Source: Variovorax sp. CF079
GTDB taxonomy: Bacteria > Pseudomonadota > Gammaproteobacteria > Burkholderiales > Burkholderiaceae_C
Length of the DNA stretch: 64,000 nucleotides
Direction of reading: 5' to 3'
NCBI RefSeq assembly: GCF_900101545.1
Contig: NZ_FMZU01000011.1
Span: 1 to 64,000, forward strand
Both the position numbers and the translations under genes were made by a program. A model generated the notes under the pieces. It had not been told where the DNA came from. It saw only the letters and a program-made list of their open reading frames with translations, and did not search any database. Of this stretch, positions 32,726-39,887 are shown one piece after another (positions within the stretch are counted from its first letter, which is position 1; the number at the start of each line of letters is the position of its first letter).

Positions 32726-33370
32726 ATGGCTGACGAGTCGGCGAATGGCGCGCTTGTATTGTCTGCAGATTCAGTCACGAGCGCACTGCGTGACATGATT
32801 CTGACCGGGTCCCTCGGCTTAGGGGTCCAGCTCAAACAAGAGGCGCTGGCCAAGCGCTTCGGTGTCAGTCGCATCCCCGTTCGCGAGGCCTTGAAGCGGC
32901 TTCAGGCCGAAGGCCTTGTCCAGCATACCCCGCACCAAGGCTCCATCGTCGCGACCCAGTCCGTCCCCGAACTGCTTGAGACCCTGGACATCCGAATCGG
33001 CCTGGAAACGCGTGCTCTGAAGCTTGCGATCCCACTGATGAAGACAGCTGACCACAAGGCGGCGCGCGAGATCATGGCCAGGTACGACGCAAGCGACTCG
33101 CCTCTCGAGTGGGCGGAGCTCAACCTCGAGTTTCATCTGTGCTTGTACAGGGCCTGCGGGCGGCCCAGGCTTCTGAAAATGATCGAAGAGATCGTGCGCG
33201 GGATCGGCATTCACCTCCGCGCCCAGCAGTCGTACAAGGCCGGACGAAAGTCCCCCCAATCCGAACACCGCGAGATCCTCAAGGCTTGCGTGGCTCGTGA
33301 CATTCCCTTGGCCATCGAACTGCTGGAGAAGCACATCGAACACACGCAAAGAGCGCTTCAGGACGATTGA
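32726..33370 (+). CDS. GntR-family regulator, FCD subgroup
   Basis: 214 aa from the ATG at 32726 (GCGAGG upstream); an in-frame TTG at 32657 would add 23 residues overlapping the divergent AraC promoter. The winged helix is at about residues 10-75 (LKQEALAKRFGVSRIPVREALKRL). The all-helical FCD effector domain follows, with metal/acid-binding His and Asp positions (LEFHLCLYRACGRPRL and SEHREILKAC). FCD regulators respond to organic acids and bind short palindromes; the 12-bp palindrome at 34696 is a candidate site. Confidence 0.9.
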   Translation: MADESANGALVLSADSVTSALRDMILTGSLGLGVQLKQEALAKRFGVSRIPVREALKRLQAEGLVQHTPHQGSIVATQSVPELLETLDIRIGLETRALKLAIPLMKTADHKAAREIMARYDASDSPLEWAELNLEFHLCLYRACGRPRLLKMIEEIVRGIGIHLRAQQSYKAGRKSPQSEHREILKACVARDIPLAIELLEKHIEHTQRALQDD

Positions 33371-33392
33371 TCCGAGAGCGCGCAGATGAACC

Positions 33393-33584
33393 TCAGGTCG
33401 GCGGCGCTCCCAAGAACTTTCCGCCCACCGCCCAATCCGACGGCTTCACGTCCTCGAACACAACGTGGACCGTTTCCGGTTTGCAGCCGCAGTGAGCAAC
33501 CATCGATTGCGTGATCTCCTCGGCAACCTTCTGCTTTTGCTCCTGCGTTCGGCCTGCGGACAGTTCGATGCGAATCACGGGCAT
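33393..33584 (-). CDS. 4-oxalocrotonate tautomerase family protein
   Basis: 63 aa, the normal size of a 4-OT monomer. It starts Met-Pro, so after Met removal Pro-1 is the catalytic base, followed by VIRIELSAGRTQEQKQKVA. The rest (VAHCGCKPETVHVVFEDV) fits the family, whose members isomerise enols to oxo-acids. The GntR gene ends 22 bp before its stop, on the other strand. It may process an enol/oxo intermediate from the flavoenzyme pathway. Confidence 0.85.
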   Translation of the reverse strand: MPVIRIELSAGRTQEQKQKVAEEITQSMVAHCGCKPETVHVVFEDVKPSDWAVGGKFLGAPPT

Positions 33585-33781
33585 TGCTTTTCCTTCGCAC
33601 TTCAGGGAACGGCTTGACGAACTCTTGTCCGTGCTGTTGCAAGCAGGAACGAGGCGTCTGCCTGGTCAACGGCGCTATGAGCAGCGAGAGTCGTCAAGGC
33701 GAGAAGGCATCAAGCTCGCCCGAGGACGTTACGAAGAACTCCAGATGGCGGGCTCTGCTGCCTGAGGCTTCGGGCGACGAT

Positions 33782-34663
33782 TCAAACGCCCTTGTCCGTG
33801 GGATTCCTATACAGCGCCTTCGTCGCCTCGGACATCGGGAACTGCAGGTTCACGTTGCGGGGCGGAATCGGCGAGGTGAACCACTTCGCATACATCGCGT
33901 CGATCTTGCCGGTCTTCATCAGATCGGTGACCGTGGCGTCGACGAGCGCCTTCAACTTCGGATCGTCCTTGCGGAACATGATGCCGTACGGCTCCTGGCG
34001 AAGTGCCTCGGGCAGGATCTTGTACTCGGCAGGCGCCTGCGAGGCTGCGATCTGTCCGGCCAGCAGCACGTCATCCATCACGAAAGCGCTTGCGCGGTCC
34101 GATGCGAGCAGGAGGAACGAATCCGAATGATCCTTGCCATAGATCTCGCTGACCTCGACGTTGTCGGTCTTTTTGTATGCACGCAGCAAAGGAATGGATG
34201 TGGTGCCCGTCGTCGTCGCGATCGTCTTGCCTGCAAGGTCAGCGAAGCTGTTGATGCCCGAGCTCTTCTTGACCGCGGCACTCACGCCGACGACGATGTA
34301 GTTCGGACCGAACGCAACCAGCTGCTGACGCGCCATGGAATTGGTGGTCGACCCGCATTCCATGTCGACGGTGCCGTTCTGCACCAGCGGCACCCGGTTC
34401 TGCGAAGTCACCGTCTGATACTTCACGGTGAGGTTCGCAACGCCCAGCTTCGACTTGATTGCGCTGGCGACCTCCTTGCAGATGTCGATCGCAAAGCCCA
34501 CGGGTTCATCGCCGGTTCCGAGAACATAGGAGAAGGGAATCGACGAATCGCGATGGCCAATCGTGATGGACCCTGCAGCCCTGATCTTCTCGAGCGTGTC
34601 GCCCGGTTGTGCGGACGAGGCGCCTGCCGCCAGGGCCAGACAACAAAGTGCAAGAAAACGCAT
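33782..34663 (-). CDS. Amino-acid ABC transporter periplasmic binding protein (GltI-like), orphan
   Basis: 293 aa from the ATG at 34663 (GAGGA upstream), with a Sec signal peptide (MRFLALCCLALAAGASSA). SBP-family 3 segments are clear: SITIGHRDSSIPFSYV, EPVGFAIDICKEVASAI, PLVQNGTVDMECGSTTNS and MFRKDDPKLKALVDATVT. It is highly similar to the binding protein at 26482-27378 over the whole length. No permease or ATPase gene is adjacent. It is divergent from a DAO gene, with a perfect palindrome between them. Confidence 0.88.
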   Translation of the reverse strand: MRFLALCCLALAAGASSAQPGDTLEKIRAAGSITIGHRDSSIPFSYVLGTGDEPVGFAIDICKEVASAIKSKLGVANLTVKYQTVTSQNRVPLVQNGTVDMECGSTTNSMARQQLVAFGPNYIVVGVSAAVKKSSGINSFADLAGKTIATTTGTTSIPLLRAYKKTDNVEVSEIYGKDHSDSFLLLASDRASAFVMDDVLLAGQIAASQAPAEYKILPEALRQEPYGIMFRKDDPKLKALVDATVTDLMKTGKIDAMYAKWFTSPIPPRNVNLQFPMSEATKALYRNPTDKGV

Positions 34664-34695
34664 TGCTGATCCTCTGTGACTCAATGATGGGTTGC

Positions 34696-34707
34696 ATTGG
34701 ATCCAAT
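34696..34707. promoter_or_regulatory. 12-bp perfect palindrome, candidate GntR/FCD operator
   Basis: ATTGGATCCAAT is a perfect 12-bp palindrome in the 91-bp spacer between the leftward binding-protein gene (ATG at 34663) and the rightward DAO gene (ATG at 34755). TTGG-N2-CCAA-type sites are typical of FCD-type GntR regulators, and one is encoded 2 kb away (32726). No other perfect copy was seen, although GGATCC and TTGGAT half-sites lie between the AraC and GntR genes (about 32661-32680). Confidence 0.55.
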
Positions 34708-34754
34708 CACGGATACACTGTCAAGCCCAGTTCACTCCGAAACCAAGATTTCCA

Positions 34755-35933
34755 ATGGACTCATCAACCGCGACCACCTTCGATGTTGCAGTCGTCGGTG
34801 GCGGCATCATCGGATCGAGCGTCGCCTACTACCTTCTCAAGGCGTCCCCTGCCCTTTCGGTCTGCGTGATCGAGCCGGACCCCACCTACGAGTTCGCATC
34901 CGCGCTTCGGGCGTCGGGCGGATGCCGCGTCCAGTTCACCTGCCCCGAAAACATCGAGATGTCGAAGTACAGCATCGACTTCATCAAGGGCTTCGAGGAC
35001 ACCATGGCGAGCAAGGGTCGCCCTGCGCCCGTCGACTGGGTCGAAGGTGGCTACCTTTTCATCGTGCCGCCAAACCAGGTGAAGGGCCTGGAGCGCAATG
35101 TGAAGATCCAGCAGGACCATGGCTGCGTCGTGAACCTGTTGGATGCCGCGGGCCTGAAGGCGAAGTTTCCCTCGATGAACGTGGAGGACCTTGGCGCAGG
35201 CGCGCATACCCCCCACGACGGCTGGTGCGACCCCAACGGATTGCTCTGGGGCTTCCGACGCAAGGCTGTTGAGCTCGGTGCGGTCTACATTCAGGAGCGC
35301 GTCGTGCAAGCCGATGTAGACGCCGTCAATGTGAAGTCGGTAGGACTTGGCAACGGCGATCGCGTCTTCGCAAACTCATTTGTTAACGCGACGGGCGCGT
35401 GGTCGGGCGTATTGGCCGAGAAGTTCGGCATGAAGCTTCCGGTCACTCCGCTGCGACGTTTCGAGCACTACTTCAGTCCGGGTTCGCCTGTCGAGTTCTT
35501 GCCGTACGTGAAGGACACGGCGCGGCTCGCCTTCCGCTCCGAGGGCAAAGGCTTTTCTGGCGGACTTGTCGATAGCGACGAACCCCGCGCCTTCAATTTC
35601 GAAGTGGATCATGACTACTTCGAGCGCGTGGTATGGCCCGCCGTCGCCCATCGATTTCCTGCATTCGAAGCGGCGAAGTGCCATCGAACCTGGTCGGGTC
35701 TCTATGAGCAGAACGAGCTCGACGGCAACCCGGTGATCGGCGCATGGAGCAAGCTGCCCAATCTCTACACCGTGGCCGGATTCTCAGGCCACGGGATGAT
35801 GCACGCGCCGGCAGCGGGCCGAGGAATGGCTGAGCTCATCCTGAAGGGAAGATTCGAGACCATCGATCTCTCAAGACTTGGCTACGAGCGCGTCGAGAAA
35901 CAGCAGCCGTACGCGGAAGCGGGCATTTTGTAG
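34755..35933 (+). CDS. FAD-dependent oxidoreductase, DAO family
   Basis: 392 aa from the ATG at 34755, giving FDVAVVGGGIIGSSVAYYL near the N-terminus. SALRASGGCRVQFTCPENI follows, and the C-terminal FAD contact AGFSGHGMMHAPAAGRGMAEL. It is a paralogue of 28565-29740 and of the same sarcosine oxidase/D-amino-acid dehydrogenase type. It is divergent from the GltI-like binding protein, so uptake and oxidation of an amino-acid-like compound are probably linked. The truncated aldehyde dehydrogenase frame follows after 12 bp, presumably once the next enzyme of the route. Confidence 0.87.
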   Translation: MDSSTATTFDVAVVGGGIIGSSVAYYLLKASPALSVCVIEPDPTYEFASALRASGGCRVQFTCPENIEMSKYSIDFIKGFEDTMASKGRPAPVDWVEGGYLFIVPPNQVKGLERNVKIQQDHGCVVNLLDAAGLKAKFPSMNVEDLGAGAHTPHDGWCDPNGLLWGFRRKAVELGAVYIQERVVQADVDAVNVKSVGLGNGDRVFANSFVNATGAWSGVLAEKFGMKLPVTPLRRFEHYFSPGSPVEFLPYVKDTARLAFRSEGKGFSGGLVDSDEPRAFNFEVDHDYFERVVWPAVAHRFPAFEAAKCHRTWSGLYEQNELDGNPVIGAWSKLPNLYTVAGFSGHGMMHAPAAGRGMAELILKGRFETIDLSRLGYERVEKQQPYAEAGIL

Positions 35934-35945
35934 GCTGAGAGCGGC

Positions 35946-36563
35946 ATGTACAGCGACAAGATCGACCTCTTCATCGACGGCCAATGGATGCCAGGCGCCG
36001 ACCGGACCGAGGCGCCCATCGTCAACCCAGCAACGGGGGATCGGATTGCGTCGCTGGCATGCGCCAGTGCAGCTGACCTCGACCTGGCGCTGGATGCGTC
36101 CACCCGTGCCTTCGAGCAATGGAAGACGACCACGGCCGCGCACCGATGGGAGATCCTGAACCGTGCCGCGTCGTTGATCGATGAGCGAAAAGCGCACATC
36201 GCGCATGTCCTGACGACCGAGAACGGCAAGACTTTTTCCGAGGCCACAGGAGAGCTTGGGTTCTGCGTCGACGCTACTCGCTGGTATGCAGAAGAATCCA
36301 AGAGAGCCTACGGCCGCGTCATCCCTTCCCGACACCCGGCGGTGCGCCAGACCGTCCTGAAAGAGCCCGTGGGGCCTGCGCTTGGCTTTGCCGCTTGGAA
36401 CTTCCCTGCGGGCAACGTCACTCTCAAGATCGTTTCCGGTGCGTGCGGCTACGCCGACCAGAGCGCCTTCGCGAGGCAATTCAAGGTTGCGACCCACATG
36501 ACGCCGGCTCGGTACAGATCAGCTCACAAGCCGTTCTCCTCGAGCCGTCCCGGTGGCAACTAG
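35946..36563 (+). pseudogene. Chimeric remnant: aldehyde dehydrogenase N-terminus fused in frame to AraC C-terminus
   Basis: 205 codons. Residues 1 to about 163 are the N-terminal third of a succinate-semialdehyde-type aldehyde dehydrogenase (IDLFIDGQWMPGADRTEAP, then ALGFAAWNFPAGNVTLKI). From about residue 165 the sequence switches to the last helix-turn-helix of an AraC regulator: ACGYADQSAFARQF, then THMTPARYRSAHK. The aldehyde dehydrogenase catalytic Glu and Cys are lost, and so is most of the AraC protein. The join lies near 36435-36447. A deletion between two genes of the same direction explains it. The frame is intact, so a protein could be made, but neither parent activity is expected. 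Confidence 0.85.
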
Positions 36564-36760
36564 CAAGACGGCGTCGAACGCTCTTTCCGATCCGTCGGCG
36601 TTGTGGTCGGGACACGGCAGTGCTCGTGGTCACGAGCGGACGGAACGGCGCGATTGCAATGGGGCGCTGCCCCTGGGCAGGCCATTGTGGGGCAATGACG
36701 CACGCCCGATCAAGGGCGCCTTGCTGTACGAGGCGGGGAGCCCATATGCCGGCGCCTTAT

Positions 36761-36791
36761 TTGACTGCGCTGCATATCGCAAATCTATAAT
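36761..36791 (+). promoter_or_regulatory. Predicted sigma70 promoter
   Basis: TTGACT (36761-36766) and a perfect TATAAT (36786-36791) are separated by 19 bp, in a local AT-rich stretch within otherwise GC-rich DNA. It would drive the regulator gene starting at 36906. The 19-bp spacer is longer than the optimal 17. Confidence 0.55.
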
Positions 36792-36812
36792 AAGTCATTC
36801 GTCACGTCCTGA

Positions 36813-36846
36813 GCCCGACAATGGGCGGGGGCTCGCATTGTCGGGC
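36813..36846 (+). promoter_or_regulatory. 11-bp perfect inverted repeat in the leader
   Basis: GCCCGACAATG and CATTGTCGGGC form perfect 11-bp arms with a 12-bp centre. It lies about 15-20 bp after the expected transcription start from the TATAAT box and 60 bp before the GTG start at 36906. No T-run follows, so an operator or a leader hairpin is more likely than a terminator. Confidence 0.55.
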
Positions 36847-36905
36847 CATGACCACGCGGAGAAGCTATCGATACTTCGCCTTCGCCTGCTCGCGCTGCCG
36901 GGCGA

Positions 36906-39887
36906 GTGCCCGAAAACAGGACTCTCGATGCTGCGGCATCGAGCTTTTCGCATGGGTACTTAGACGGCACGAGCGCCTCATTCGGGCCGTTTCGGCTGTT
37001 CCCTGCCGCGCGTAAGGTGGAGAGGGACGGCATTCCGTTCCCGTTGAGCAACCGGGCTCTTGATCTTCTGATCGTGCTCGTCGAGCATGCTGGCGAGATC
37101 GTCAGCCACCGGGAGTTGATCTCGCGCGTGTGGCGCGACCTGGTGGTGGACTCAGGCAGCCTCAGGATGCACATCACCGGTTTGCGCAAAGCACTGGGCG
37201 ATGGCGAGGGGACCGCTCGGTACATTGCGAACGTCCGGGGCCAGGGCTACTGCTTCGTGGCCCCGGTCAGCCGTGAGGACCACCCCTATCGTGCAGACTC
37301 GGCGCCCCCGGACGGCGCGGCCTTGCAAACCCCTGCCCTCCCGCCGGTTCTTGGGCGGATGGTTGGACGCGACGAAGCGGCTCGCGCCATTGCCGCTGAC
37401 CTGATTGCGCATCGCTTTTTGACGATTGTCGGACCCGGTGGCATGGGCAAGACGACGGTAGCCGTAGCTGTCGCCCACGCCATGCTTCAAGAGTTCCCTG
37501 AAACGGTGTGCTTCGTCAATTTGGGCGCCCTCTCAGACCCGGCGCACGTGGCATCCACCGTCGCATCTACGCTCGGGCTCACGATTCAGACCGAGGACGC
37601 GCTGCCGAGCCTGAGGGAATCCCTCCGGGGGGCACGAATGCTCCTCGTGCTGGACAACTGCGAGCATGTCATCGGAGCTTCAGCCGCACTTGCCGAGCAG
37701 ATCTTCCGCGAAGCACCCGAGGTTCACATTCTGGCGACCAGCCGCGAGGCGCTGCGAGTCGAGGGCGAGTACACATACCTGCTGCCCCCTCTCGAGTGCC
37801 CGCCGCTCGATCCGAGCCTGAATGCCGTTGAAGCGCAAACGTTCCCGGCCGTCAAGCTCTTTACGGAGTGCGTCGCTGCCAGCGGAAGCAGCTTCGAGCT
37901 CATTGATGCGAATGCGCCGATCGTGGCCAGCATTTGCAGCAGGCTGGATGGAATCGCACTCGCCATCGAGTTCGCTGCAGGCCGAGTCGGTGTTTATGGC
38001 GTCGAAGGCATCGCCAGCCTGCTGAACAGTCGCTTCGGTTTGGATTGGCCCGGAAGGCGCACCGCCCTGCTCCGACATCAGACACTTCACGCAACGCTGG
38101 ACTGGAGTCACGATCTCCTTTCCGAGAGTGAGCAGGTCGCGCTGCGGAGGCTGTCGATCTTCGTCGGCACCTTTACCCTCGAGGCCGCTCAGGCAGTTGC
38201 GCGCGGGGGACTCGATGAGGACCAGGTCGTTGCCCATGTCGGCGATCTGGTGGCGAAGTCCCTTGTCTCGGCGGTGACTGCCGAAGATGGGGCCATGCGC
38301 TATCGGCTGCTCGAGACGACCCGGACTTACGCATCCGGGAAGCTGGAAGCAAGCGGCGAGATGGGTGCCACTGCCCAGCGCCACGCCAGGTATTTTTCGC
38401 TGCTCCTGGGTTCCGTTTCCGGCGAGGGCATCGATCCGAACCGCGACCCACGCGCGCTCGCTCTCAGCGAACACCTGGGGAACGTGCGGGCGGCGCTCGA
38501 CTGGTGCTTCGGCGATCGCGAATCGGAACCTCGCCACGCGGTCCTCGGAATCGATCTGGCAGCAGCTGCCGCCCCTGTGCTTCTGCAACTCCTCTTGCTG
38601 ACCGAGTGCCACAAATGGAGCACGAAGGCGCTGTCATTGCTCGAGGATGCTGATCGGGGCACCAGAAAAGAGATGGTTCTCCAGGAGACGCTCGCGACAG
38701 CGGCGATGTGGACGGGAGGAGCCGGCGACGACGTGCGCGCTGCAATCGCCCGCGCTCTGGACATCGCGCAGCGGCTCGGAGAAACCTCGCATCGCCTGCG
38801 GCTGATGGTGGGGCTGCACATCCTTCTCATTCGCGCGGGAGACTTTCGAGGCTCCCTCGCCGTGGCGGAAGAGTTGAGTTCTGCGGCCCGGACATCGACA
38901 GACGTTTCGTACATGGTCGTGGCCGACTGGATGCGAGGGGGATCGCAGCATTTCCTCGGCAATCAACGGGCCGCGGAGCGCGACTTCCAGAAAGGATTCG
39001 GGCGCGTCGGGCCCCGCAACCTGCATCTGTTCGGGCTCGATTACCGCGTTCGAGCGCTGGTGCCGTATGCCCGTGTCCTGTGGCTCGCCGGCCGTCCGGA
39101 TCGCGCGATGGCGGTCGCGAGAGAGGCGATCGGCGAGGCGGCCGCTTCCGGAAGATCGGTCGACGTCTGCTTCTCCCTCCTGTACGCCACTCCGGTATTC
39201 CTCTGGTGCGGCGATTGGAGCGCTGCGGAGGGTGCACTCGGGAAGCTGATGCAGCACACGAACTGGCAGGCGTTGCTGTCGTTTCACGCAACCGGGTCTG
39301 CCTTGAAAGGCGAGTTGCTTGTCCATCTCGGAGAGACCGACCGGGGTACGGCGATCTTGCGGGATGCCTTGAAGGCCATGAAGGCCGAGAGGCATGTCAT
39401 TCTGGTCAAGCGAGCTGCTTGCGCGCTTGCGGATGCACTCATGAGAAGCGGACAGCTCGACGAGGCGCTCGCTGTCATCGCCAACGCGATCGCCGAAACG
39501 CAAGACGGGGAGGAGGCGCTGGAGTTGCCCGAGTTGCTCCGGCTTCAGGCCGCTGTTCTCCTCTTGATGCCCGATAAGGGTGAGTCGCAAGCCGAAGACT
39601 GCCTCATGCGTTCGCTGGACTGCGCGCGCCGCCAGCGCGCATCGGCCTGGGAGTTGCGAACGGCCACGTCGCTTGCACGGCTTCGAATGAGCCAAGGCCG
39701 CCACAAGGAAGCTCAAGAGATTGTCGCTGGCGTTTATCGCTCGTTCACCGAGGGCTTTGAGACGCGCGATCTCAAGGCTGCCAAACATTTGCTGAACGAG
39801 TTGGATGAATTCACCGGCTCCGCCGCGAAGCTCGGCGAGCAGGGCCTGACGGATGATCAACCTTCGCCAAGAGCTCCCTCGCGGTGA
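36906..39887 (+). CDS. Large transcriptional regulator: winged helix, NTPase and helical repeats
   Basis: 993 aa from a GTG start; the frame has no upstream ATG after the TGA at 36849, and the ribosome site is weak. Residues 26-122 are an OmpR/CadC-type winged helix (FGPFRLFPAARKVERDGIP to YIANVRGQGYCFVAPV). Residues 150-450 form a STAND/NB-ARC-like NTPase with Walker A GPGGMGKTT (176-184), Walker B MLLVLDNCEH (245-254) and a sensor ILATSREALRVEGE. The C-terminal half is all-helical, TPR/MalT-like. Such proteins are ATP-dependent transcription switches. It converges with its paralogue at 39811-42765, and the two coding regions overlap by 77 bp. Confidence 0.88.
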   Translation: MPENRTLDAAASSFSHGYLDGTSASFGPFRLFPAARKVERDGIPFPLSNRALDLLIVLVEHAGEIVSHRELISRVWRDLVVDSGSLRMHITGLRKALGDGEGTARYIANVRGQGYCFVAPVSREDHPYRADSAPPDGAALQTPALPPVLGRMVGRDEAARAIAADLIAHRFLTIVGPGGMGKTTVAVAVAHAMLQEFPETVCFVNLGALSDPAHVASTVASTLGLTIQTEDALPSLRESLRGARMLLVLDNCEHVIGASAALAEQIFREAPEVHILATSREALRVEGEYTYLLPPLECPPLDPSLNAVEAQTFPAVKLFTECVAASGSSFELIDANAPIVASICSRLDGIALAIEFAAGRVGVYGVEGIASLLNSRFGLDWPGRRTALLRHQTLHATLDWSHDLLSESEQVALRRLSIFVGTFTLEAAQAVARGGLDEDQVVAHVGDLVAKSLVSAVTAEDGAMRYRLLETTRTYASGKLEASGEMGATAQRHARYFSLLLGSVSGEGIDPNRDPRALALSEHLGNVRAALDWCFGDRESEPRHAVLGIDLAAAAAPVLLQLLLLTECHKWSTKALSLLEDADRGTRKEMVLQETLATAAMWTGGAGDDVRAAIARALDIAQRLGETSHRLRLMVGLHILLIRAGDFRGSLAVAEELSSAARTSTDVSYMVVADWMRGGSQHFLGNQRAAERDFQKGFGRVGPRNLHLFGLDYRVRALVPYARVLWLAGRPDRAMAVAREAIGEAAASGRSVDVCFSLLYATPVFLWCGDWSAAEGALGKLMQHTNWQALLSFHATGSALKGELLVHLGETDRGTAILRDALKAMKAERHVILVKRAACALADALMRSGQLDEALAVIANAIAETQDGEEALELPELLRLQAAVLLLMPDKGESQAEDCLMRSLDCARRQRASAWELRTATSLARLRMSQGRHKEAQEIVAGVYRSFTEGFETRDLKAAKHLLNELDEFTGSAAKLGEQGLTDDQPSPRAPSR

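Larger units (their letters stand above)
36564..36905. other. 342-bp intergenic region upstream of the large regulator
   Basis: No gene recognised. It contains a sigma70-type promoter (36761-36791) and an 11-bp inverted repeat (36813-36846), listed separately. The first 180 bases show nothing recognisable. Confidence 0.5.

Noticed and set aside
36553..36963. 136-codon frame between the chimera and the large regulator
   Set aside because: No ribosome site, crosses the strong promoter and the inverted repeat, and no domain is visible.
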